Assembly: GCA_049724395.1 (NCBI GenBank)
Contig: JAUGWO010000051.1
Location: forward strand, 1-64,000
Length of the DNA stretch: 64,000 nucleotides
Direction of reading: 5' to 3'
Source: Spongospora subterranea f. sp. subterranea
Taxonomy: Eukaryota > Endomyxa: Phytomyxea > Phytomyxea > Plasmodiophorida
Shown here: in pieces, positions 9,903 to 20,888 of the stretch
How the letters are laid out: each line of letters begins with the position of its first letter
Numbering within the stretch: the stretch's first letter is position 1
Notes under the pieces: generated by a model
Databases searched by the model: none
The model's input: only the letters and a program-made list of their open reading frames with translations
What the model was told of the DNA's origin: nothing
Position numbers and translations under genes: made by a program

Positions 9903-11245
9903 TCGACGGGATCAGAGCTGCCCAGGTTGTATCTGAGTTTGTTCAACAGATAAAGTCTCAAGGAGTTCCGTATCCGTTTTCCGTCGAGGCAGAGTTGTTG
10001 TACAAAGAAGGGAGAATGGTCGTTCCTAATCTCGACTTACAGCTCAAGATCTTACAGTCTCGACACGACTCACCGCTCGCAGGGCATTTCGGCAAAGCTA
10101 AGACATTGGCAAATATCACGAAGGATTATTGGTGGCCAGGAATTAGGAGAGTAGTAGATCGATATGTCAAGAGCTGTGATACCTGTATGCGTAATAAGAC
10201 CCCTCGCCATATCCCACATGGACTTTTACTGCCGTTGCCGCTCCCTACACGCCTCTGGTCCTCCATTTCGATGGACTTCATTGTGAAACTTCCGAGCTCT
10301 AACGGATATGACTCGATTCTGGTTGTGGTGGATCGCTACTCGAAAATGGCACACTTTATCCCCTGTTCTGAAAGCATATCATCCCCGGAAACCGCAAACT
10401 TGATTATGGCTAATGTAATTAAGCTGCATGGGTTGCCGGACGACATCGTCTCTGACCGGGGGCCACAATTTGTGTCTAAATTCTGGAAAAGACTACTAAA
10501 TAGACTCAAGATAGAAAGAAAATTATCTACAGCAAGACATCAGGAAACCGATGGACAAACCGAAAGGGTGAATCAGGTCTTGGAGCAGTACCTTAGATGC
10601 TACATCGACTACAACCAGGACAACTGGGCGGATATGCTAGCGGAGGCGGAATTCGCATATAATAACGCTGAACACAGTTCGACAAAGATGACTCCGTTTT
10701 ATGCTAATTATGGTTTTCATCCTCGTTGTGACGAAAGCCCGAGTGCAGTACCACCAGCTGTACCCCAAGCTGACGAGAGAGCAAACCACCTGTCGAGTAT
10801 TCGGAAGTTCCTGCAACACCAACTAAGACAAGCAGTTGCAACTATGAAGAAACATGCAGATAGTTCACGTCAGGACCTACCTGGATTCCAAATTGGAAGT
10901 CGCGTATGGCTGAGGCGAGGAGAGATTGCAACGCTTCGACCTTGTAGCAAACTAAAGAACAAATTATTGGATCTTTTTGAAGTTGTTCGTGTCGTAAATC
11001 CAGTTACATATGAGTTACATTTGCCACATACATGCCGTATTCACAATGTGTTTCATAAATCGCAACTGGAGCCATTCGTCCCTGATGATTTTCCTGGTCA
11101 CGTAGTCCCATTACCCGGGCCAATCCATACTGACGACGACCATGAAACGTTGTTCGAGGTTGAGCAGGGGCCAGCTACAGTACTTTACTTCATTGGAAGG
11201 GTTATTCCTCGTCAGATCGGTCTTGGGAGCCAGCTCGAAGTTTAG
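9899..11245 (+). CDS. Ty3 integrase (intact DD35E core)
   Basis: This is a 448-aa open frame. An HHCC zinc-binding domain is at residues 56-96 (H56, H63, C93, C96), with the GHFG and YWWPG signatures. The catalytic core has D126 (SMDFIVKL), D186 (SDRGPQF) and E222 (QTERVNQ), giving a DD35E spacing. A GPY/F-like C-terminal region follows, with [13 protein letters not shown]. The frame breaks at about 11200; the adjacent frame to about 11349 holds a chromodomain tail (SSDRSWEPA) and reaches the polypurine tract. It inserts retrotransposon DNA into chromosomes. The ATG is internal to the polyprotein and is not a genuine start. Confidence 0.85.
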   Translation: MIDGIRAAQVVSEFVQQIKSQGVPYPFSVEAELLYKEGRMVVPNLDLQLKILQSRHDSPLAGHFGKAKTLANITKDYWWPGIRRVVDRYVKSCDTCMRNKTPRHIPHGLLLPLPLPTRLWSSISMDFIVKLPSSNGYDSILVVVDRYSKMAHFIPCSESISSPETANLIMANVIKLHGLPDDIVSDRGPQFVSKFWKRLLNRLKIERKLSTARHQETDGQTERVNQVLEQYLRCYIDYNQDNWADMLAEAEFAYNNAEHSSTKMTPFYANYGFHPRCDESPSAVPPAVPQADERANHLSSIRKFLQHQLRQAVATMKKHADSSRQDLPGFQIGSRVWLRRGEIATLRPCSKLKNKLLDLFEVVRVVNPVTYELHLPHTCRIHNVFHKSQLEPFVPDDFPGHVVPLPGPIHTDDDHETLFEVEQGPATVLYFIGRVIPRQIGLGSQLEV

Positions 11246-11349
11246 GGGCAACAGATGCATTAAAGAAACATATCCTGGAATTTCACAAGAATCAACCCAA
11301 TAAGCCGGGACCTTTACTGGACAAGAAAAGCAAGCAAAAGGGGAGATAA

Positions 11350-11474
11350 TGTCACCAATATTCCAGGCTCCTGTCAGTTACGGCGTGCGGTAGGTCATTC
11401 CGGATTATCATCTCTGTGCTGTTCTGCTGATCGTCATCATCATATCCTGTTCCTGTGCCCGGGTGTTCGTAACA
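11350..11474 (+). repeat. 3' LTR
   Basis: It starts TGTCACCAATATT and ends GTGTTCGTAACA. It follows a purine-rich tract ending ggggagataa. It is collinear with the 5' LTR but shorter. Confidence 0.75.
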
Positions 11475-11741
11475 GTACTTGTCTATCAATTCAACATTAA
11501 AAACAAGATTGTTCAACATTGCCTGAATAGCCGGCTAAGGGGAAATCTCTAGCCGGCAAGCCGTAACCGTAGCCGTGGACACCCCTAAAGCTTAGGGCGC
11601 GTCTTGACGCCACGATATATTTGTTATATCATTGGATCACGGTGTTTGGACAACCACAATATTTTGGCAATTTATCAAGAAAATATCATGACAAAAATAT
11701 GGAGGTCCGAGTACAGTAGCATCATTTCTTGATATTCCGTA
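11475..11741. other. Intergenic with small hairpin, no gene
   Basis: It contains tagccggctaaggggaaatctctagccgg, a short stem-loop around the repeated TAGCCGG motif, and AT-rich sequence. No coding signal was seen. Confidence 0.3.
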
Positions 11742-12659
11742 GATGAAGAGTCCGAGAGGTCACGAGCCTCCTGGAATGAGGAACAGGACCGATGTTGGAT
11801 TACCGAAATGATTTACCAGGTTCACAACCTGGGAAGGCGAGCCCAATCGGGTTTTAAGCGGGAAGCGTGGGACGCTGCTGCTAAGAAGCTGAATGCGGAA
11901 TTTAGAGTTTTTTACGATCGAGACCATTTGACATCCCGATCCATCCAGGTTTTTTGATCTTGTTGACTTTAAAATAGCCATTTGACAAGGGAACGCATGT
12001 TATAGTTGAAAAGAGATTTTGATGTGGTTCAAACAGTCAAGAATCTCATTGGCTTCGGCTGGGATTCTACACGACATATTGCGTCTGCTTCCGACGCTGT
12101 ATGGGAAGATTATATTCACGTAATCAGACGTTATTGATGCTGCATTTAATTTATTTGCTGTGTTTCAGAATCATCCCAAGGCCAAGAAATGGAAAACACG
12201 ACGTTTCCTTTGTTTCCGTTGCTGGAACAATTGTTTGAAAAGACTATTGCTGTGGGGCACTTTGCGTGCTCGTCGTCGGATGCGACATTGATTGCTCAAA
12301 AAACTTTCGACAACTTTTCTGACGACGATTTGACGGAGTATTGTAAACTAGAGGTTGGACAAATCCCACCCATTGATTTCACCAGTCCATCGTCTGAACT
12401 GACGGGCAATCGCAGGAAGAGAATCCGGGAAAACGGGACTACTCGGCTCGCCAATACTTTGACTGACATGAACCGTATCAACGAAAAAGTGTACGATATG
12501 CTGGCTCAGCAGATTCGGAACGCAGACGGCGCGGATGCTGCAGTGACCTCGCCCGAGCTTGCTGTTGATGTCATCGAATCTCTGGAGTTGGAAGACCATG
12601 AAAAAGTCCAGGCTTTCGACGTCATTTTGGATCCAGCAAAGGCGAAGCTTTTTTTTTAG
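11742..12659 (+). pseudogene. Myb/SANT-like DNA-binding protein relic
   Basis: Plus-strand reading at 11742-11960 gives WNEEQDRCWITEMIYQ, then a basic region and WDAAAKKLNAEFR, the first half of a Myb/SANT-like domain (Myb_DNA-bind_3 type). After a break, 12020-12210 reads LIGFGWDSTRHI, VWEDYI and HPKAKKWKTRRFPLF, the second half of the same domain. The frame at 12189-12659 continues for 156 aa, acidic and helical. Such proteins accompany Harbinger-type transposases or act as host regulators. Two or more frameshifts make this a pseudogene. No transposase partner is adjacent. Confidence 0.6.
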
Positions 12660-13162
12660 ATGAAATCGCCATTGCAATTACTATGGATACGGAATCAAAT
12701 CTGCCAAAAAAGGCGGGAAATCTCGGACATATTTGGCTGTCCAGACATCCACAGGGTTCCTCAATATCATGTTATTCTGCATTATCATGGTTATCATGGT
12801 ATTATCCATTACTTCTCTATAATTGCTTTAAATCGCACTTCTTCCCTCTATACATATGACCGCATCACCCGCATCACAGGCCGGGGGCCGCATCACCCGC
12901 AGTATCATGAAAAAAAAAATCCGTGGCATCCAGACGAGCCCATACGGTAGCCCCATGTGTCAAGTTAACATGCCCGATACTGTGTCAAGTGACGCGGAAT
13001 TGCGGCTCTCGTATTCCGTACCACTGTCCGCAAGCCATTTCCCCAGTTGCCCTCGCAGTCCACGGATTACTGAAAGACCAATAACGAGGGGTCCATTATT
13101 CATTCGCCATTTTCACTTACACCAGGATTGCACAGCATCAAACAAAACCTGCTTTCTAGATC

Positions 13163-13591
13163 ATGGTTATACATCTGACCAAGACGAGGCCAGAAGGGAG
13201 TATACCTCGCCGAGCATTCAAACAATCTGTTCACCCTGACATTTCACAAGAAATTAAACAATCTGTTCACCCAAACTTGTCACCTGTTGAAACCCTACAA
13301 AAAGTCAAACAACATCAATCCGACCCTATCCACAAAGCGGGCGGTGGCGGAGGTGGCTTTCGCGGTGGCGGTGGCGGAGGTGGCTTTCGCGGTGCCGGTG
13401 TCGCTGGCGCTGGCGGTTTTCGTCCTTATACCGGGGCAGGTCTCAATAAGCACAATGATGCTACCTCTTTATCTCCTGGCGGTTCTGTATTCGAGGCTGG
13501 ATTAACAATGGCGCTATTCAGTCAAAATCCTGTCATTTTAACTGCTTGGCTTTGTTTGATGGTCATATCCGTCTTTATTGCCCTGGTTTGA
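13163..13591 (+). CDS. Gly-rich protein with C-terminal membrane segment
   Basis: This 142-aa open frame has two direct repeats of a KQSVHP-type segment (residues about 20-40), then a Gly-rich stretch (GGGGGGFRGGGGGGGFRG at about 59-76), and ends in one hydrophobic segment (PVILTAWLCLMVISVFIALV). That would give a tail-anchored or C-terminally anchored protein. The start is uncertain: an upstream frame (12856-13239) overlaps and may join it through an intron. No family is recognised. It could be a short lineage-specific gene or a fortuitous ORF. Confidence 0.35.
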   Translation: MVIHLTKTRPEGSIPRRAFKQSVHPDISQEIKQSVHPNLSPVETLQKVKQHQSDPIHKAGGGGGGFRGGGGGGGFRGAGVAGAGGFRPYTGAGLNKHNDATSLSPGGSVFEAGLTMALFSQNPVILTAWLCLMVISVFIALV

Positions 13592-13771
13592 GCGAAACAT
13601 GTCGAATAAATTTTCCTGTCCCCATTACCCAATCTCAATCTACCTCATCACCATTCAGTTTGCTTGTAGTATTATTCGATTATGACTGTTGAGTTGGGCT
13701 CCGATCGGGTCGAGTCGGATTCGATAACGACCCAATACCGGGATCCGACCATACAATTGGCGATTTTCAAA

Positions 13772-14215
13772 TTATCGAGAGTTTATTGAGATTTTAAGGG
13801 TGCTTCTCCCAAACATCAACGCTGACATGGTCTCTGGCTTTAACGACTGGCGACGTAATCCGATCATATCACGACCGCAGTTAAAGATACGCTCAACTGC
13901 TACTGATGACCCAGGTATTGACAAAATATTTTTCGCCACTATACTCAAGAGTGGAAATTGCATTGAGTGCGCTTTCCAGTAGTATACAGGGTCCACATTG
14001 GGGTCTTCACAATGTAGGCTCAAATACGTATCGACTTCATTCATATGGCCCTGGGCTTCTGCGAAACAATGCGCGAACATGTCAGAATAGCGTCGTGTTA
14101 TCTGACATGATATTGTTGGATAACGTTTCTTCTCCAGTCTCTTTCGATGGAAGCGTTGACCAGGTCTTTCAAAAGAACAACGGTTTGCTCGATGAGGCCT
14201 GGGTAATCGATACAA
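13772..14215 (-). pseudogene. hAT C-terminal dimerisation domain
   Basis: It contains DPVYYWKAHSMQFPLLSIVA, then ILSIPGSSVAVERIFNCGR, the hallmark hAT family C-terminal motif (W, P-L, A, P-x-S-x-x-x-E-R-x-F). It is the 3' end of the relic. The last residues run to a stop at 13772. Confidence 0.8.
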
Positions 14216-14664
14216 AGCCTTTTCGCTTCAGGTACTTTGTTTCAAACCTCGGGTCCAGCAGCACAGCCAGAAGATAGTAATGCGAATCGTCAGTGAATGA
14301 ATAATATTTGGCAAGAACCGCATGGGCAGCATTCAGTGGGCCTAACATTGGATCATCCCGGAATTTGCACTTGACGTTCGATGAACGTGAAAAGCTCGAT
14401 CAAGATGGGCATTACAAAAGTGTAGGATATTTTTCTCCCGACATCAATTTGCTTGCATTCTCGAACATCTCTAATAAACAAGACACACGTTCCAGACGCT
14501 CCCATTCATCCTGACAAAACTGCATGCAGCCAAGCTTGGCTCGCCCAATCTCAGGATCAGTTCGCAGCCAATTTTGCATTCCACAACGCACCTTAACAGC
14601 TCGTTGGATCATATAAAAGGTTGAATTCCATCGCGTTCTGACATCCAAAATGAGCATAAGCCTT

Positions 14665-15306
14665 TCAACGTTGGCCAATTCGCATTGTCCAAGGAATTGT
14701 TTCCGCTGACTTGGACTGGACCTGAGTCCCTTCGCGAATTAAATCATCAGAAATTTGAACATTCGTAGCGAGTCGCTTTTCTATCTCAGACGTGGTTGCA
14801 ATGTAACCATCCCTGGGGCCGACTGCTGTATTTCCATTGAAATGTCTGGAATGCACAGTTCGCACATGCTTCAACTGATTACTCGTGCTGGATCCACGTC
14901 TTTTAAACTCCTCCTCTGTATATATCCATTGTTTCTTGCAATAGTTACAGGAAAAACGTATATTACCGTCGCTATCGCAGCGAGATATATGCTGATGAAC
15001 CGTTCCTTGTGGTTGTTGAATGTTATTCTTGGAGCCACTTGGAGGATCAAGGTTATTTTCGGAAGTACCAGATCTTGCTGATAAAATCGGATCAGAAATT
15101 ACATCAACCACGTCTTCGACATAAGACTCCTCTGATTCTGTGCCAGAGCCAGAAGACGGGCCCGCCGGGTTGCCTCCAGTGGAAGGGCGTGATCGCTGTG
15201 GGCGAATGGAACAGATAGTTCGGTGGAACGAGTACGCGGACGATTGAGAGTTGCGGGCGCCAACAGGATCGCATGCCATTCTTTTCTTTGAGTTCCTCTG
15301 AGCCAT
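14665..15306 (-). pseudogene. hAT BED-type zinc finger segment
   Basis: This is a 213-aa frame. A Ser/Pro-rich N-terminus is followed by a BED finger at about residues 113-150 (FSCNYCKKQW, then STSNQLKHVRTVHSRHF: C-x2-C then H-x4-5-H). It binds element ends. The frame runs out shortly after the finger. Confidence 0.7.
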
Positions 15307-16850
15307 GAGGGCATCCTAATGACAGGCAAGACGGACATTCAAAGTGTATATATGACCGTCGGATACTCGGATCGGATACAGGGTCAAATCCGAGATCCGA
15401 TCCGAGGCACTTCTCGGATACCGGATACCGCGGATATTATACACCAACAATACAAAGGAATGTGACTCTCTCCCCTGCGGCATTTTCAAAACGAACCTGG
15501 TTCGGTTTAAACGAACCTGGGTTCGAAAACCCACTGTGGATAATCCCAGCCCGTTGGATCGCGGCCTTAGAAAGGCCGCACATCAGGAGACGGCAACGCC
15601 AACGCGCATGAAGGGTCTAACGCCGGCTGAGGAGGATGCTGTGGCGAGCAAGGTTCAAGACGTCATGTCTCGAATGGACTTGTCGCTTCGGCAACGAAGG
15701 TTGGCCTGATCATCGCGAGTAAAACCCCGGTTGATTCCTCCAGGCAATAGAATCTCGTTTTCCGGGGTTTGATATTGTTTCTGAAGAGAATTGGTGATTT
15801 TGCGTCTCTCGTCGTTTTCAGGAGAACGCACGCTTGGAATTCTATCCGAGCATGAGCGCCATTCGCTTATGGCCTATATCGACTTTAAGGTATGGCATCT
15901 CGCAACTCACTTGCCCATTGCTCACATGGCTTATATTGGTTTCAAGGTGCTGCCTTCCGGACATCTTATAAAACTCCCTTGTCGATATTTGCCGATGCCG
16001 CATCAGACGCATCTCGTGTTGGCCCGATCCGGGATTACTTTACAGGCACGGCAATCGTTCGTCGGGGGCATGGCAACGATCCCGGCGCTTGTAATCAGCT
16101 CCTAAGTGCTGTCTCGAACCTGCACGTGGCGAAGAATCAGGGAGGGCCGTATCAAGAGCCATGCCACAACTGTATCACGCTCTATGATTCGGGAGTGTTG
16201 AGCGGTTGTCGTTTCCATGCATCACGTCCGCAGCTGTGGCGCTCTGGATCTCCCCGCGAACTTGCCGCTGTTAAGAACAGGTACCAAACTCCTGCAACGT
16301 GTCGATTTACTCCATCCCGGAGCTAAACACTGTCATAACACAGGTACCAAAGGCTCACTAAATTTGATTTACCGGACTACCAAGCCCAGGGAAACTCAGC
16401 GCTTCTTCCACATGAGCTTGTTGACGTTCGCACAGCTCTGTTGAGTCGAAACTCCATTTCGGCATTTCAGGAATGGGTGATGGTCCTGTTCCATGTCCAG
16501 CTTTTCCTGCGAGCCAAAGAAGGGTGCGAGTTTCAGCTGCAGATTTTGTGCCAGGGTTAACCACTATCAACCGGGACAGCGGGGGAGGTGTTGGCTCTTG
16601 GCATCAAGATTAAGGGGAAATCAGAACGAATCCTTCAAGCTGATGATGATTTGGCGGAACGACCAGGTTCCGGAGCTTTGTCTGGTCAGACATTTACTGG
16701 CCTGGATCCATCTGAGACCCAGCTCAACCCTGGAGATTATCTGTTCCCTAACCGTAATGGCGGGATTATGGAATATAACAGGTTCAACCACAGGTACCGT
16801 TCTGTTAAAGGGGGATGTGTTGACTGACCCATGACACTCAACAACTGATA

Positions 16851-17102
16851 TTGATTCATAGCTTGAAGACTCTGTTCCGAACAGTTATCGGCAGACGAGG
16901 GCCTTGGGGGACACACACTTTGAGGAAGACAGGGTACCTCATGGCAATATGGGGTGGTGGCCAGATCGAACAGATAATGCTATCGGCTAGGCACAAGACC
17001 CTGGCCAGCGCCCAGAAATATTTTCAGGACGCTGCTGCTCTTTTGCATCTGGCCAAAGATCCAAAGGTGAAAGTGAAACCGAGCTTGATATTTGTTGCTT
17101 AG
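16851..17102 (+). pseudogene. Tyrosine recombinase catalytic domain
   Basis: This 84-aa frame has H22-x-x-R25 in GTHTLRKTGYL, H48 in SARHKTLASA and the nucleophile candidate Y57 in QKYFQDA. This is the HxxR...H...Y arrangement of phage-integrase-like recombinases. The first catalytic Arg should lie upstream in a different frame. The reaction would be strand exchange through a 3'-phosphotyrosyl intermediate. Confidence 0.75.
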
Positions 17103-17126
17103 TTACAGTGCAGGGATAACATTTTA

Positions 17127-17735
17127 TTGAAAAATGCTTCTGAATGGCATGCAATTCATGTCATCAACCATGGCCAATTTCTGGCGTTAAACAGGAACGT
17201 TCAGCAAACCACTTCTCTGGAAGATCATGCTAGCAGCATGATTGCCAGCCTAGTGCAACAGAAGGCTCTGCCTGTTCATTTTCAAAACGTGCCGCTTCAA
17301 ATTTCCAAAGCGCTGCTGCTGATGTCCGAAGCCACAGAGGACTTGCAGAGGGAAATGGACGACATCCTTAAGCAATTGAGAAATGCGGGTTTGGAAAGTC
17401 TGGGCTCGAGGCTTCTGCAGATAATGCAGAAATTACGTTCCGCCGCAGATGCCACCAACCATCAGGTCGACAATGATTCCGCAAATAGCATTGTGGCTCC
17501 CTCATCTGCAGATCCGGCGGTGCAGCGGCCTGAGAAGCGCGCTCGTCCAAGCGAGCAGCTTTTTGATGTCGCCGATCGGAGAAACCTGCGCAAGGCAAAG
17601 TCCACCGCGGCGAAGCTGGCCATCGTTCGGGCTATCAACGAGGCCTGTACAACAGCTGCAGAATCCCGAATGAGATTCTGCCCGGCGCTGAAAACGGTTT
17701 TTATTCAGTGGCCGGCCCGATCATGCGGTGCCTGA
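17127..17735 (+). pseudogene. C-terminal helical extension of the recombinase
   Basis: This 202-aa open frame follows the recombinase box by 24 bp. It is predicted mostly helical (LLMSEATEDLQREMDDILKQL, about residues 74-95), with a basic stretch (EKRARPSEQ; LRKAKSTAAKLA) in the second half. Crypton and related recombinases often carry a C-terminal DNA-binding extension, which is the likely role. No zinc or HMG motif is seen. Confidence 0.45.
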
Positions 17736-17739
17736 TCAA

Positions 17740-18432
17740 TCACTGCTCCGGCGACGACGCTGAATTTTCCCGGAGATGGGGGTCGAACTTCTCGCACAGC
17801 GACTGGGGGCGAACGAGGTGCCCCGGACCGGATCCCGACGATCGCTGCGGCTTTCTCCACCAATAAACTGCCGTCGCCTTCTCAGTAAAATTGTGTCAAC
17901 TTTTATCGGGTGAAAAATTGTGCGTGGCCGGTGTACGGTCAATTCGAACTCGGTTTGAACCAATTGGTAATTTTAGGGACGTTTGCGACTGAGTTGATAC
18001 GAGCTTGACGCTCGTTTTGTCGCCGCCACCAAGTGGTATCGCTATCACCGGATAACACGAGCGAAGATGGGATCCAGCACCATTTATCCAAACTAACGTT
18101 GATGTGTTAGCATCAACGGCTACGTCATCGTCATCATCGCAAATGACGTAGCTTTCGTTGTCAGACGACTGACTACCTTCAAGACATACTCCTCATCGTC
18201 AATGGTCGCAGGGATGCGTTTTAGATTCTGGTTATTTCTAGCTTTGGCTAGCTGTTTCCATCGAGAGAACTTGGGAGCCATTGTCAGCAGTTTGATGATT
18301 TTCAAGTTCTGAGTCCGGACTGCGCAGTAAAATTTGCGATCCTCGGGGTCACAATTTGCGCCACGGTGTGTAAGAATATGCGGCAATATGTGCGTACGCA
18401 CTTTGTGAGCATTTTGATTTTCCACCATATAC
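17740..18432. other. Region without a confident gene
   Basis: A minus frame (18120-18512) includes MAPKFSRWKQLAKARNNQ and could be a short gene of about 60 aa, but it overlaps the mariner terminus and shows no family. A hairpin around gttgatgtgttagcatcaac (18090-18120) is present. Confidence 0.25.
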
Positions 18433-19638
18433 TCCCTCCGTTCGGAAATAAAGGTCTCACGCACCTTTTTTTGATGTTCGGAAATAAAGGTCTCATTGAT
18501 GGTTCTGCACACACAAAGCTCAGTGCATCCTGCGTTCGCTGCTTCAGAACTTCCAAGGCCATCATTGAATTCTTCTTAATGATGGCCTTGGCGCCTGACG
18601 AACTTGTTGACGCTTTCAAGGTTTAATTTGATAAAGTGGACAAGGAGAAGTTTGAAGAACCGGTCCATTGAAGAATTTTTTATTCATCACCACTCTTTGC
18701 ATCCTGCTTTGCTTGATGCAAAACTGCAATGTCGCAGGGTAAATTGTCTGGAACATCACCTTGGCGCCTGAGCCGTTCCTTGCCCATGTGAGGCATCTTA
18801 TAATTGTTACCCCCCTTGACCTTCATCATCTTCATCATGCATTGCTGGAGAGTTAAAAGTGGAGTTAAAAGTGACCTCCATACTGCATTACTGGAGAGTT
18901 AAAAGTGACCTTCATGATCTCCATACTGCATTCCTGGAGAGTTAAAAGCATGTCTTTAAGCTTATCTTTCTCCATGCTATCAAACGAGATCTTGACAGCC
19001 TTCACAAGATCATCGATTTTTTTCGCTGCTGTAGAAAAATCTGTTTGACTTTTTCAGGATCAATGACTTTTCTCTTTGGTCCTACCTTTCCTCGTTTGTG
19101 TGAAAAACACAGGACGGCAGAAGTCCCAAATCCTACTCACAGTTCTGCGTGAATCGGCAAATTGACTGCTTGCTGAGGCAATTGAACCAAGAACGAACCT
19201 TCCTGAACCACTCATCCTTAAGACATATTCGTATATTACACGACTCTGGTCGTCAGTGAGGTTCTTTTGTCCTTTTCTATCAGCAAACTTCTCAGGAACG
19301 ATACGAATTCCGAGGGTTGCTGCTCGTCGACTATTTCCTTTGGAAAAGCCGGCATGGCTTCTCCAGCTCGGCTTAGGTCTCCTGCAGGTGCAGTCATGTT
19401 GTTAGGTGCTAGTTCAACAATGACGAGGTGGCGGTGCCGCTAAAAAATCTCCCGTAAACCCTAGTTTTCATTTTGATCTAACTTTAGTTTGAAATGAGCG
19501 TCGAGGCTCAAAATTTCGGGAGAGCAAAGCACTTGACGCGCGCGTCATTATCCAGTTCTATGATATGAGGTTGCGCATAAAACAACCTTAATCCACGCAC
19601 GTTTTTCAAACAGGACCTTTATTTCCGAACAGAGGGAG
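18433..19638 (-). mobile_element. Mariner-like element with Stowaway-type ends
   Basis: The left end TA+CTCCCTCCGTTCGGAAATAA (TA at 18431-18432) and the right end, whose reverse complement reads CTCCCTCTGTTCGGAAATAA, form terminal inverted repeats of about 24 bp flanked by TA. The minus strand between them holds a broken transposase (for example 18660-19080: TLQQCMMKMMKV, NNYKMPHMGKERLRRQG, LPCDIAVLHQ), matching the C-terminal region of plant-type mariner transposases. Frames are interrupted by stops, and a 20-bp direct repeat of ttcggaaataaaggtctca sits beside the left end. Confidence 0.8.
18550..18592. repeat. Short hairpin within mariner relic
   Basis: The arms ccaaggccatcatt and aatgatggccttgg are separated by about 13 bp. 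They are perfect reverse complements. It lies in the decayed transposase 3' region. Confidence 0.7.
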
Positions 19639-19639
19639 T

Positions 19640-20880
19640 AAATTTCAAAAATGTTCTCTTACATACAAACTTTGGACTCTATCGGCGCAGCCGCTATTCA
19701 AGTTAAAGACACAATCGAGGTGTCATATTGTTCAGAAGGCAAAAAGCTATCGATTAACACCTTTTAAACAGATTTATTGAGCTAGCTGAAGGCTGCAATA
19801 GACATGTCCGTGGCTCCCATACAAAAGTGTGGCGTTAAGATGTCCGGTACTGTACATGTCAGATGAGTCAATCATAAAGCACCGACTTCTAATCGGTTTT
19901 CCATCAGTTCTTTCATTCAGAAACTACCGACTTCCAAAACATTTTCCGTCAGTGCAGGAATTAACAAAAAGAGTCTGGCCGCTCATTTCACGCCAGTGAT
20001 AGGTGTTCACTGAGTGACGAGAACAGCTTTTGACGACTGTTCTAAGAATTGACCCACTCCGAAGAGCAAAATGGGAGTAGAGCTGGCATGTTTTCAGAGG
20101 AGTTCCTGTCATCGTCAGGAAGACCACCCCGCCAGGCATCCCTAGACTGTCACTCTTGGTGCCAACCGACTCCCCACCACCAGCAACACGATCGATTGTC
20201 GCCAACATCTCTTCGATCCGTGACTTCGCAGTTGATTGCGGAGTGAAGTAATTTGTCTGAGACCCAGATACGATGGCAATGTGAGTATTTCTCCACAGTG
20301 ACCAGGAATTATGAAAAACGTCGAAAGAATCTCTACTGACAATTCATTCCATCACTTTCCTATTGCACGACGCGAATATCATCACCTTAAACCCATTCAT
20401 CGGATATCACGGTTTGTTTCATTATTTCGCTGTTTCAAATGTCCTGATTTGTCACATTATCTCTAGTAATCCAGGTATTCCAGACAATCGTGACGAGGAA
20501 TATAAACAATAAATATTTCAGGAACCCTTGTGATATACCAGATCCGATCATGGACAGTTCGCCGTTGCCGCTTCAAACTTGATTGCCAGTGAACCTTTGG
20601 TAGTTCTAACACTGTTAACAACGGTTATCACGTTCATGTTAATCAATAGCGTGAGAAGACCATTAACAGCACAATCCCAGATAGTTATGATCATTGAGAC
20701 CTGTCGGGTTCTTAGATATTGCAAGTTAGGAGATAGACTGAATGATCGATTGAAGTAAAACAATGATGAGACTCTGTCGAACTGGATATTACTGTGGGGA
20801 TTTTGAATCGTTTTCTAAGTTCAACTACTGAGGAATAAAATCATAAAAATTTGATGTATTCAATATGGGGTGAAAAACCG
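19640..20880. other. Region with only unassigned frames
   Basis: A 94-aa minus frame (19924-20208) overlaps a second one (20142-20342), and together they could be exons of a small gene. The first contains several Cys residues but no family motif. 20350-20880 is AT-rich with no coding signal. Confidence 0.3.
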
Positions 20881-20888
20881 TGTTTCGG

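Larger units (their letters stand above)
7704..11474 (+). mobile_element. Ty3 LTR retrotransposon with internal inversion
   Basis: The element is bounded by related LTRs of 153 bp (7704-7856) and 125 bp (11350-11474), both starting TGTCA and ending TAACA. A purine tract (aaaaggggagataa) abuts the 3' LTR. Internal order: gag start (+), an inverted gag block (8420-9330, -), then RNase H and integrase (+). Protease and the reverse-transcriptase core are missing. The LTRs differ by indels, so the insertion is not recent. No convincing 5-bp target duplication is seen. Confidence 0.8.
13772..15306 (-). mobile_element. hAT transposase relic
   Basis: Three minus-strand frames are collinear with a hAT transposase: 14665-15306 (BED zinc finger), 14412-14678 (middle, DVRTRWNSTFYMIQRA) and 13772-14215 (C-terminal dimerisation domain). 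Between them, 14215-14412 reads YYLLAVLLDPRFETKY in another frame, the usual LDPR motif. The central catalytic segment between BED and the TRWNST region is shortened. Direct flanks contain related GGATC-rich sequence (13690-13745 and 15355-15440) that may be subterminal repeats. Confidence 0.75.
15600..17735 (+). mobile_element. Tyrosine-recombinase (Crypton-like) element
   Basis: Plus-strand frames make a tyrosine recombinase in pieces. 16493-16834 covers the pre-catalytic core (LALGIKIKGKSE, then the frame switches to MIWRNDQVPELCLVRHLLAW). 16851-17102 holds the catalytic box, and 17127-17735 a helical C-terminal tail. 15892-16326 is an open upstream frame of uncertain identity. At least three frameshifts make it inactive. 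Crypton is preferred over DIRS because no RT is present. Ends were not defined. Confidence 0.6.

Noticed and set aside
12856-13239. A 127-aa plus ORF upstream of the Gly-rich frame
   Set aside because: No domain; contains a run of Lys from an A-tract and overlaps the 13163 frame. It could be an exon, but nothing supports a splice join.
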